Below are positions 50,383 to 57,583 of a stretch of DNA of 64,000 bases, piece after piece. Under the pieces are notes generated by a model that was given only the letters and a program-made list of their open reading frames with translations, was not told where the DNA came from and did no database searches. The translations under genes were made by a program, and so were the position numbers. The stretch lies in assembly GCF_963665245.1 (NCBI RefSeq), contig NZ_OY762267.1, positions 4,622,001-4,686,000 on the forward strand. Direction: 5' to 3'. Position 1 is the first letter of the stretch. Every line of letters begins with the position of its first letter. Origin of the DNA: an uncultured Paludibaculum sp. (GTDB lineage Bacteria; Acidobacteriota; Terriglobia; Bryobacterales; Bryobacteraceae).

Positions 50383-50550
50383 ATGATACCCATCCGAAAG
50401 CGATTCAAGTGGGCCTTAGCTGCCTATGGGGCAATTGGGGTGGCGGCATGGTTCACCCTGGATGGGAACTTCCTCATCATAGTGCTGATTCTATTAGCAG
50501 TATTCGCTATTCGAAGCTGGGTCGCGGTGCGCCGCGAAGAGCTCGGCTAA
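50383..50550 (+). CDS. Small membrane protein, 55 residues
   Basis: An ATG at 50383 sits eight bases behind AAGGTGA and opens 55 codons. The product begins with a basic stretch (MIPIRKRFK), then two hydrophobic segments at about residues 9-24 and 29-44, and ends VAVRRREELG-like with charged residues (VAVRREELG). The layout is that of a hairpin membrane protein or short toxin-like peptide. I recognise no family. It lies alone in an otherwise lower-GC stretch. Confidence 0.55.
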   Translation: MIPIRKRFKWALAAYGAIGVAAWFTLDGNFLIIVLILLAVFAIRSWVAVRREELG

Positions 50551-50650
50551 GGTTTGTCCCGATAGCGGCCCCCCTCCCTCCTAGTTTCAAATAAGTACAT
50601 TCTCCTTAGTGCTTGAGGCGTGTCGTCTAGTGGGAAATCCCCAGAAACAC

Positions 50651-50700
50651 GGTACTCTCGGCCATAGGTCAAGGTAGTACCAAGGATTACTTGACCTGTG
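50651..50700 (+). promoter_or_regulatory. Candidate pseudoknot-like RNA structure
   Basis: Bases 50663-50673 (CATAGGTCAAG) pair with 50690-50700 (CTTGACCTGTG) in an 11-bp stem with one G-U pair and a 16-base loop. Within the loop AGTACC (50676-50681) is complementary to GGTACT (50651-50656) just upstream, so either an H-type pseudoknot or two alternative stems can form. This is the signature expected of a regulatory RNA. An operator for a dimeric DNA-binding protein is the other reading. Confidence 0.4.
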
Positions 50701-50794
50701 ACTGAGAAATCTGTTCCGGAATGGAACTGGTTGTTTCATGTTGGGGGTATCAACTGTCGTGTTGGCATCCAGGAAGGCTAGGGCAAAATCGGGT

Positions 50795-50846
50795 GCGTCT
50801 CAATCCAGCGCAGAGCCATTTGGCGGGCTCCACGATGACGAGACGC
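50795..50846 (+). promoter_or_regulatory. Nested stem in the sigma-factor leader
   Basis: GCGTCTC (50795-50801) pairs with GAGACGC (50840-50846). Inside it GAGCC (50813-50817) pairs with GGCTC (50826-50830) around an 8-base loop. The two perfect stems nest as a stem-bulge-hairpin, about 230 bases before the sigma factor start. Confidence 0.4.
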
Positions 50847-51076
50847 TGTCGTTCTGCCAGAGCCTACAGAATCTTGGGGTTGCAGCCGATAGATGGGGAA
50901 GCTCCAGCGAAGACCTGAGCGACAGCCAGAGTGGTCACCCGATTGCTCATGTAAGAGTATCGGGCGGTGACATCCGAAACCGGACAAGCCCGAGGGTCCA
51001 GGGAAAACACGAGAAAGCTTCCGAAAGAGAAGCTCAAGTGGGACCGAATTTTGGCGAGAAGGTTAAGGAGAAGGTC

Positions 51077-51892
51077 ATGGCTGCGAGAGCGACTGCGGTG
51101 GTTTTGGCGAAAGAATTCGGCCCCGAATCCGTTCGTAGGAAGTCCACGAGACCCGTTTTGATCAGGGAATCGCGGCAGGAACGTCGGGATCGCGTCGTAA
51201 TGGAGCATCTTCCTCTTGTGAAGGCGATCGCAATCCGCGTTCACGAGAGCCTGCCAGTGCACGTGGAACTGGACGACCTCGTGCATGCCGGCATCCTCGG
51301 CTTATTTGACGCGGCCACTAAGTACAATCCCGACAAGAAAGTCGTGTTCTCAAGCTACGCCAAACACCGCATCAAGGGTGCGATTCTGGACAGCTTGCGG
51401 CAGCTCGACTGGGCTTCTCGCGATTTGCGCCGCCGCCACAAGCAGGTAGAGCAGGTCACCCGGGACCTTTGCGCCACCCTGCAGCGCCAGCCCACCGAAG
51501 AAGAGCTCGCCGCCAAGTTGGGCGTGGACGTGGCCCGCTGGCGCCAGATGGCTCTCGACCTCCGCAACGTCGGCCTCGTTTCAGCCTCCACGCGATCCCC
51601 CGAAAACGAAGACCTGCCCGCCCCCGAGTTCCCCGGCAAGCCCGAAACGCAGCCTGATTCCATGTGCGCCAGAGAGCAGATGAGAGAGAAACTCGAGATC
51701 GCAATGAGTGTGCTGCCCGAGCGCTATAAGAAAGTGGTCGTGCTCTACTACACCAACGAAATGACCATGAAGGAGATTGGTGGCGTCCTGGGTATCAACG
51801 AGAGCCGCGTCTCCCAGATCCACAAATCCGCCCTCGAGAAGATGGCGGTCGTCCTCCAAAGCAGCGGCATTAGTTCCAGCCAAGCCTTCTAA
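51077..51892 (+). CDS. Sigma-70 family RNA polymerase sigma factor, FliA/WhiG type
   Basis: I start at the ATG at 51077 behind AAGGAGAAGG, giving 271 residues. Region 2 (HLPLVKAIAIRVHESLPVHVELDDLVHAGILGL, then FSSYAKHRIKGAILDSLRQLDW), region 3 (LQRQPTEEELAAKLGVDVARW) and region 4 (TMKEIGGVLGINESRVSQIHKSALEKM) are in order. This group drives flagellar, sporulation or stress regulons; no flagellar gene lies in the window. A long folded leader upstream suggests control at RNA level. An anti-sigma partner is not adjacent. Confidence 0.9.
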   Translation: MAARATAVVLAKEFGPESVRRKSTRPVLIRESRQERRDRVVMEHLPLVKAIAIRVHESLPVHVELDDLVHAGILGLFDAATKYNPDKKVVFSSYAKHRIKGAILDSLRQLDWASRDLRRRHKQVEQVTRDLCATLQRQPTEEELAAKLGVDVARWRQMALDLRNVGLVSASTRSPENEDLPAPEFPGKPETQPDSMCAREQMREKLEIAMSVLPERYKKVVVLYYTNEMTMKEIGGVLGINESRVSQIHKSALEKMAVVLQSSGISSSQAF

Positions 51893-51917
51893 TTCATCGC
51901 CCGACTATCATAAACAG

Positions 51918-51960
51918 GAAGACCGCGGCCGATTTCCTTGGCCGCGGCCTTGCTGTCTTC
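51918..51960. terminator. Bidirectional terminator between sigma factor and sppA
   Basis: CCGCGGCC (51923-51930) and GGCCGCGG (51940-51947) make a perfect 8-bp stem with a 9-base loop, flanked by GAAGAC and GTCTTC that can pair further. It lies between the two convergent gene ends and should serve both. Confidence 0.75.
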
Positions 51961-51973
51961 ACGCTGGAGACGG

Positions 51974-53716
51974 CTAGCGGATCTGGAGAGTGAACGGCAT
52001 CACCCGCAACACTCCGCCCTGCAGCCAGGGGGCTACCCCGGCGGGTAGTTGCCGCAGCAGCAGGGAAGCTTCACCGTCACCGCCGCTCCAACCACTCTCA
52101 GCCGAGTCCCGTTTCGTGAACAGTTGCTCCCACAAGGTGCGGCGGCCAGGGTAGGGAACCAGGCGAACTCCTTCGTTTTCAGTAAGACCCGCCTTCTTAC
52201 GCAACAGCTCCACGGCCTTGTCCAGCCCGCCCAACTCATCCACCAGTCCCTTTTCCCGGGCGTGCGCACCCAGCCAGACCCGGCCCTGGGCGACAGGATC
52301 GATCGCCGCCGCCGGCTTGTGGCGGCCCTCGCCTACTTTCTTGAGAAATCCGTCATAGATAAACTGCAGCGACTCACGTAGCTTCGCGCGGCCTTCCGGG
52401 GTCAGCGCCTGGAAATCGGAATCGATATCGGCGAACCGGCCGCGTTTCAGAATCTCCTTCGAGATGCCGACCTTCTCGTACAACCCCTTCAGATTCACCT
52501 TGCCGTAGATCACGCCGATGGAGCCGGTAAGCGTACCAGGGTAAGCGATCACGGGGTCTCCACTCATCGCGATGTAGTAGCCGCCCGAGGCTGCCACATC
52601 CGACATGGAGATGACCATGGGCTTCTTCCTCGACAGCTTCTTCACCTCATCCAGGATCTCGTCCGACGCGATGGCATCGCCGCCGGGCGAGTCGATTCGC
52701 AGGATGACGCCGCGAATCGAGGGATCGTCGCCAATCTGACGCAACTGCCGCCCCATGGTCTGCGGATTGATGCCCCGTTCGTCGCCCAACAGGTTGGCGA
52801 TGGACCCACGGACGATGTCGCCCTGCGCTACCAGATAGGCAATGTTTCTGACTTTGCGCCCGGCATTGTCAGGCGCCGTGCGCAGATACTCGCGCGCGGC
52901 GATCGACTGGCTCGCGCTCAGGTGCGCGGCGGTGGCGAGCTTCTCCTGCACATCCGACTCGTAGCTGAGTTCGTCCACCAGCCCCCGGCTCTGGGCCGCG
53001 GGAGCCAGAAACGGTCCGTCGTCCAGCAGCACCCGAACCTGTTCCGGCTTCATATGCCGCGACTGCCCGATGGCGGAACAAAGCCGGAAGTACAACTCAT
53101 CAAGGACGGCGTTCAGCGACTCCTTTGTCTCCGGACTCATCGACGACCGGGAGAAGCTGTCGCCGGCATCCTTGTACTTGCCGATATGCTCGACCTCGAC
53201 CTCGACGCCCAGCTTGTCGAGCGTGCCTTTGAAATAAGCTGCCTCGACACGCAAGCCTTTCAGGTCTACTAAGTCCTCTGGGGAGAGGAAGATCCGGTCG
53301 GCCGCAGTGGCTACGTAGTAGTCCTTGGTGGCCGGCGAAGCCAGCCATGCGTAGACCGGTTTCCCGGCTTTGCGCACCAGTTCCAGACTTTGGCGCAGCT
53401 CTTCGGCCTTCCCCCAGCCGACGGACAGGCCGCGCGGTCTTAGCAGAACACCCTTGATCTTGGGATCGCGGGCGGCCCGATGCAGAACGCTCCACACCTC
53501 GGCCACGGTCATGGGGGACCGGTCTTCCAACGCGGGCAACGGAAGACCGACTGCCGGTGCCTCCGGCAGGTCACCCTCCAATCGGAGCGAGAGCCAGGCC
53601 TCCTTGGGCGGCTCTGGAGGCTTGCGCGCAAACTTCCAGGCCGCAAAGGTGAGAACCACGCCCGTGACCACGGCGATCACAAGCCCGGCCACGATCCCCA
53701 GGAGGAATTTCTTCAT
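51974..53716 (-). CDS. sppA: Signal peptide peptidase SppA, long (67K) type
   Basis: The 580-residue protein has an N-terminal membrane helix (about 5-27) and two S49 domains. The catalytic Lys is Lys182 in HIGKYKDAGDSFS and the Ser is Ser377 in SDVAASGGYYIAM, forming the Ser-Lys pair at the interface of the E. coli-type tandem enzyme. It degrades leftover signal peptides at the inner membrane. Its start overlaps the stop of the sugar-isomerase-like gene (ATGA). Confidence 0.93.
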   Translation of the reverse strand: MKKFLLGIVAGLVIAVVTGVVLTFAAWKFARKPPEPPKEAWLSLRLEGDLPEAPAVGLPLPALEDRSPMTVAEVWSVLHRAARDPKIKGVLLRPRGLSVGWGKAEELRQSLELVRKAGKPVYAWLASPATKDYYVATAADRIFLSPEDLVDLKGLRVEAAYFKGTLDKLGVEVEVEHIGKYKDAGDSFSRSSMSPETKESLNAVLDELYFRLCSAIGQSRHMKPEQVRVLLDDGPFLAPAAQSRGLVDELSYESDVQEKLATAAHLSASQSIAAREYLRTAPDNAGRKVRNIAYLVAQGDIVRGSIANLLGDERGINPQTMGRQLRQIGDDPSIRGVILRIDSPGGDAIASDEILDEVKKLSRKKPMVISMSDVAASGGYYIAMSGDPVIAYPGTLTGSIGVIYGKVNLKGLYEKVGISKEILKRGRFADIDSDFQALTPEGRAKLRESLQFIYDGFLKKVGEGRHKPAAAIDPVAQGRVWLGAHAREKGLVDELGGLDKAVELLRKKAGLTENEGVRLVPYPGRRTLWEQLFTKRDSAESGWSGGDGEASLLLRQLPAGVAPWLQGGVLRVMPFTLQIR

Positions 53717-54582
53717 GCGTTTTCCAGAATCAGATCGACGCGCTTGCTGACATCCTTCAGATAGTCAGCGTCGCCGCCGGACAGTTCCACTGTGGCAACG
53801 CCCTTGTACCCGACCTCTTCCAGTGACTTGTAGATCTCTTTCCAGTTGATCTCGCCGTCGCGCAGGTTGACGAACTCGGCTTGCCGCTTGGCGAACTTGA
53901 AGTCCTTCAGATGCACCTTGGCGATACGTGGTCCCAGCGTCCGGATCCAGTCCTGCGGATAGCCAAAGAGCACCACGTTGCCAACGTCGAAATAGGCCTT
54001 TACCCAGGGGCTCTTGAACTGGTCGACGTAGTTGGCAAACTCGATGGGGCTGAGCAGGAACTTGTTCCACACCTCTTCCACGGCGATGATTACCTTACTT
54101 TTGGCGGCCAGCGGGATCAATTTCTTGATCTCGGCGGTCGAACGATCCCACGCCTGCTTGTAGCTGACCTCGGGATTTACCACCGCCGGCACCAGCAGAA
54201 CCGTCTCGGCGCCCCAGAGTTTCGCGTTGGCGATGCTGGTCTCCATGCCCTTGACGCTCTTGGCGACCACCGCCGGATCGGGGCTCGACAGCGGGTACTG
54301 CCAGTGGTCGCGGTTCATGACTGAGTGGATGGGGAGCTTGACCTTGTCGCTGGCGGCCTTGATCTCCTCGGCCGTGGAGAGGTTATCCTCGGTGCCGCAC
54401 TCCATCGCCTCAAATCCGCAGTCCTTGGCGAGGGTGAATTTGTCTGCGATCGTCAGCGACTTGGGCAACATGCCCAGCAGGACTGCCTTGCGGATGGGCA
54501 GGCGTTTGGAACCTGATTGCGCTTGTAGGGAAGGGGCCGCGATGGCCGCGGCGGTCATGGAAATGAGTTCTCTTCTGTTCAT
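53713..54582 (-). CDS. Exported sugar phosphate isomerase/epimerase-like protein (xylose isomerase-like TIM barrel)
   Basis: The 289-residue protein starts with a Tat-like signal (MNRRELISMTAAAIAAPSLQAQ) and continues as an AP-endonuclease-2 type TIM barrel: CGFEAMECG early, VEEVWNKFLLSP in the middle, YFDVGNVVLFGYP with metal-ligand Asp, and KVHLKDFK. Metal-dependent sugar isomerisation or epimerisation is the family role. A terminator's U-run sits directly against the start codon, and no Shine-Dalgarno sequence is visible, so expression may depend on read-through. Confidence 0.82.
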   Translation of the reverse strand: MNRRELISMTAAAIAAPSLQAQSGSKRLPIRKAVLLGMLPKSLTIADKFTLAKDCGFEAMECGTEDNLSTAEEIKAASDKVKLPIHSVMNRDHWQYPLSSPDPAVVAKSVKGMETSIANAKLWGAETVLLVPAVVNPEVSYKQAWDRSTAEIKKLIPLAAKSKVIIAVEEVWNKFLLSPIEFANYVDQFKSPWVKAYFDVGNVVLFGYPQDWIRTLGPRIAKVHLKDFKFAKRQAEFVNLRDGEINWKEIYKSLEEVGYKGVATVELSGGDADYLKDVSKRVDLILENA

Positions 54583-54604
54583 AAAAAAAGCCCGCGCTTC
54601 GCGG
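54583..54604 (-). terminator. Terminator directly abutting the isomerase start codon
   Basis: On the minus strand CCGCG-AAG-CGCGG is followed by GC and seven T, then immediately by the ATG of the isomerase-like gene at 54582. It can end transcripts arriving from the response regulator gene at 54735, or act as an attenuator for the isomerase-sppA unit. Confidence 0.65.
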
Positions 54605-54734
54605 TACCGGCTCGAAGTCGATTGTACATCTCCTCGATGCCAACATTCCGCAAAGACGCGGGCAGTGGCGCGTTCGCGCCCAAGTGCCTGCTGAGCGCCG
54701 CCCGGGTGTGACCCGCCGGTGCTCCCTCCTCCCG

Positions 54735-55400
54735 TTAGGCCAGGTTAGGAATCTTGATGATCTTCTTTTGGATGGCGTACTGCACCAGTTGGGCCTTGTT
54801 ATGGATGTCCAACTTGCGCATTAGATTGAACTTGTGAGCTTCCACGGTCTTGACGCTCAGGTTGAGATCGCACGCGATCTCCTTCACCGAATTGCCTTCG
54901 GCCAGCAGCTTCAACACTTCGCGCTCGCGGGTGGTGAGCGTGGCGAATCGCGGCAGCCGGTTGGCCGACTTGATGCGCGACCGGAAGTCGTCCACCAACT
55001 GCGAGAGCATCCTGGGGCTCAGGTAGCTGCCGCCACGGCAGACGTCGCGGATGGCCGATGTCAGTTGGTTCGCCGGGCTGTCCTTGAGAACGTACCCGTT
55101 GGCGCCCACCTCCATGCCCTCGACGAGATAGTCTTCGTCGTCGTACATGGTGAGCACCAGCACCTTGGTTTCAGGCCGGTTCTTCTTCACCTGGCGAGTC
55201 GCTTCAAAGCTGCTCAGGCCAGGCATGCCAATGTCCATCAGGACGAGGTCCGGACGCAGTTCGGCCGCTTTGTCCACGGCGTCGCTGCCGTTGGCGGCTT
55301 CCCCGATCACTTCCATGTCAGGTTCGTTCGAGATCAGTTGCCGGATGCCCTGGCGGAAGAGCGTATGGTCGTCGGCCAACAAAATTCGGATCTTAGCCAT
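54735..55400 (-). CDS. Response regulator, NarL/LuxR family
   Basis: The 221-residue protein has ADD at 9-11, phospho-acceptor Asp56 in LVLMDIGMPG, Thr in VLTMYDDED and Lys in YVLKDS, followed by a LuxR helix-turn-helix (about 155-210, LTTREREVLKLLAEGNSVKEIACDL). Its partner is the histidine kinase 81 bases upstream on the same strand. Overall it closely resembles the regulator at 34238. Confidence 0.92.
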   Translation of the reverse strand: MAKIRILLADDHTLFRQGIRQLISNEPDMEVIGEAANGSDAVDKAAELRPDLVLMDIGMPGLSSFEATRQVKKNRPETKVLVLTMYDDEDYLVEGMEVGANGYVLKDSPANQLTSAIRDVCRGGSYLSPRMLSQLVDDFRSRIKSANRLPRFATLTTREREVLKLLAEGNSVKEIACDLNLSVKTVEAHKFNLMRKLDIHNKAQLVQYAIQKKIIKIPNLA

Positions 55401-55481
55401 AAGTCAACTCCAAAACCTTCTGAACTCAGCCCGGCCCAACCATGACTCTGTCGGCACCAGACCGGCTTTCCTGCCTGCCTG

Positions 55482-57188
55482 TTAACTTCTTTTCGGCCGC
55501 TCTGCCCCTTCATTCCGTGGGGGCAGCGGGAGCACAACCCGGATTAGCGTGCCGTGCCGGTCGATGCCGATTTTTCCGGCATTCGCCCGCTCGCGTTTGC
55601 GGTTCAATTCCGGCCAGCCGGCCGATTCTCCGGTCTTCGCCTTGCGGTGGCTGCGCACTTCCAGCGTGCCGCCCAGCAGAGCTACGCGCTCCCTAAGGCC
55701 CGAAAGACCGAAACAATCCCGGCGGGAGAAAGCCTCGTCCACGTCGAAGCCGATACCGTCGTCCTCGACTTGCATTCTCAAACATCCATCGGCGGAATCC
55801 ACTGAAAGGTTTACGCGGGTGGCCAGAGAATACTTAGCGATGTTATTGAAAATCTCCTGAACCAGCCTGTAGAGGATGATGGACATCTTCTTAGGTAGGT
55901 CCAGCTTGCGAGGTAACTGCAGCCGCACCTCCGCCGAATGGAGATTGCGGAAGCGCCCAATCAGTTGTCTCAGCGCGGCCGCCAGCCCAATCTGGTCGAG
56001 GATGGCCGGGCTCAGAGCCGCAATCAGGCGGCGAATCTCCACAATCGTGTGTTCGGTCATCTCGCGCACTTCGTTCATGCGCTTGCGCCACGGCTCAAAC
56101 TCGGCGGGCAGTTCCTGCTCCAGCATTTCCAGTTGCAGGCGGACGCACAGCAGCGACTGGCCGGCCTCGTCATGCAGTTCCCGGCTAATACGGCGGCGCT
56201 CCGATTCCTCCACCTCCACCATGTGCTCGGCCAGGCGCCTCACCTGCTCCTCACGCCGCGCGAGATCTTCCAGCAGGCGAGCCTTCTCGGCTGCCAGCCA
56301 GCAGCGCTCGGCGGCCGCCGAGAGCAGTTCGACCTCCCGCGGCATCCACTCGTACGACTTCCGGAAGGCAAACTGGAGAACACCGCGGAGCTTGCCCTCG
56401 GCGCGCAGCGGCACCGACCAGCAGGTGTGAAACGAACGGTGCCACTTCTTGTCCAACACCATCGACGCCGTCTCGGCCCCAATTGCGATACAGCGTGGCC
56501 GCGTCAGATCCCGTCTGGTCTGCGCCGCATTCCCCAACGGCACGCTGTGTGCCTCGCCGGGCCGGACGCCGCGGGAGATCCAGGTTTTCTCGTCTTCCTC
56601 CAAAAGATAGAGGCGCCCGTCGTCGGCGCCAGTATAGGTGAGGAGGGCCGCCAGAAACCGCGGCAGCATCTCTTCCAGCGTCCGCGATTCCACTTCCACC
56701 CGGAAAAGCTCATAGAACGCCTGACTCTCACCCTCACGAACCTGGTAAAAGGCGCTGTTCAGGCTGAGAATCACCAGGAAGTGGAGCTGGTTGCGGACCC
56801 AGCTCAGGTTCGTGACCTGGTCCGGGCAACGCTTGAGGAGCTCCGCGCTGAGCAGTTTGTCGTATTCACCCAGCGCCGCGACCACCGCTGTCGGTGTAAG
56901 GCCCAGTTTGGCCAGCCTGCGCCCCCGGTACTGAACTTTCTCCAGAAACCGGCTTAGCGGCTCTCCGGCCGCCAGGCATTGCGCCGCCGCACCTGCCGTG
57001 ATCGACGCCAGCGAGTCGCGCTGGCTCGGCCCCAGCTTTTGCATCCTCAATCGGGTCAGGAACTTACGCTCCAGGGTGGCGAGATGCGGTGCCAGCAGTT
57101 CGGCCATCCAATGCAGGTGTGCCTGCAACTGGTGGCTTAGACCTGCAGCCGCTTCCGCCAACACCTCGGGATGTTCTACTGCGCGCAC
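55482..57188 (-). CDS. Soluble sensor histidine kinase with globin-like N-terminus and GAF domain
   Basis: The 568-residue protein has no membrane helix. Residues 1-150 form a helical bundle reminiscent of globin-type sensors, residues about 165-310 a GAF-like domain, and the rest a HisKA_3 kinase with His339 in RRISRELHDEAGQSLLCV and an HATPase (DDGIGFDVDE, GLSGLRERVALLGG). In the F-helix-like stretch GRRLAKLGLTPTA, the heme-binding His of true globin sensors is absent. The start is GTG. It forms a pair with the downstream regulator and should sense a cytoplasmic signal. Confidence 0.85.
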   Translation of the reverse strand: MRAVEHPEVLAEAAAGLSHQLQAHLHWMAELLAPHLATLERKFLTRLRMQKLGPSQRDSLASITAGAAAQCLAAGEPLSRFLEKVQYRGRRLAKLGLTPTAVVAALGEYDKLLSAELLKRCPDQVTNLSWVRNQLHFLVILSLNSAFYQVREGESQAFYELFRVEVESRTLEEMLPRFLAALLTYTGADDGRLYLLEEDEKTWISRGVRPGEAHSVPLGNAAQTRRDLTRPRCIAIGAETASMVLDKKWHRSFHTCWSVPLRAEGKLRGVLQFAFRKSYEWMPREVELLSAAAERCWLAAEKARLLEDLARREEQVRRLAEHMVEVEESERRRISRELHDEAGQSLLCVRLQLEMLEQELPAEFEPWRKRMNEVREMTEHTIVEIRRLIAALSPAILDQIGLAAALRQLIGRFRNLHSAEVRLQLPRKLDLPKKMSIILYRLVQEIFNNIAKYSLATRVNLSVDSADGCLRMQVEDDGIGFDVDEAFSRRDCFGLSGLRERVALLGGTLEVRSHRKAKTGESAGWPELNRKRERANAGKIGIDRHGTLIRVVLPLPPRNEGAERPKRS

Positions 57189-57209
57189 AGTAGTCCTATC
57201 GGTTCTATG

Positions 57210-57229
57210 GATGCCTTACTTTAGGCATC
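57210..57229. promoter_or_regulatory. Hairpin/operator upstream of the histidine kinase
   Basis: GATGCCT and AGGCATC form a perfect 7-6-7 inverted repeat within the kinase leader. It could be a leader hairpin or a regulator site. Confidence 0.35.
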
Positions 57230-57444
57230 AGGAAAATGCTTAGGGTGGATAGACAGAACTGCGGTAAACATCGGCCTCCTCCGAGCCTGCGTCTCCCCGA
57301 CCCCGCTCTTTACTGCTCCGCACGCTGGGTCCCAGGCGCTGAGCTTGCCCGGCGACGCTAATAGTACTGTTAGTCCACTCCATCCTGCAAGGAATTTCAG
57401 CCGCTTCGTCAATTGAGCGGAATATTCGAGGCAATCTGCCCGTC

Positions 57445-57450
57445 TATAAT
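57445..57450 (+). promoter_or_regulatory. -10 hexamer candidate for the efflux adaptor gene
   Basis: TATAAT lies 134 bases before the GTG start of the adaptor. No TTGACA-like sequence is found 16-18 bases upstream, so the call rests on the -10 match alone. Confidence 0.3.
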
Positions 57451-57583
57451 GTTAGTGACCGCAAACCGGCTGACGCGAGACAATTGGGCGCCTAGCCGTA
57501 CACCACAATAGTCACCGTAGGCATTAAAGCAGAGAACAAACTGGCGACGGTTAGCGTCTTTATTCGACAGGAGCTGTGAACTC

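Larger units (their letters stand above)
50551..51076. other. Long leader region before the sigma factor
   Basis: These 526 bases separate the 55-residue protein from the sigma factor start. A frame open from 50738 runs in phase into the sigma gene, but the added residues have no domain character and codon use is unlike the neighbours, so I treat the stretch as non-coding. It contains strong inverted repeats, listed separately, and could be a long structured 5' leader or carry a small RNA. Confidence 0.5.
57189..57583. other. Gap between the divergent kinase and MacA-like genes
   Basis: These 395 bases hold no convincing gene. A perfect hairpin (GATGCCT-TACTTT-AGGCATC, 57210-57229, partly overlapping base 57229) lies 22 bases upstream of the kinase start. 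A consensus TATAAT at 57445-57450 points toward the MacA-like gene but has no good -35. The rest is unremarkable. Confidence 0.5.

Noticed and set aside
50780..50850. c-di-GMP (GEMM) riboswitch before the sigma factor
   Set aside because: A GGGCAAA and a GCGCAGAGCC string loosely recall the class, but the paired regions do not fit its three-stem architecture.
50738..51076. N-terminal extension of the sigma factor by 113 residues
   Set aside because: The extension is Ser/Gly-rich without domain features, codon use differs, and a strong ribosome site precedes the ATG at 51077.
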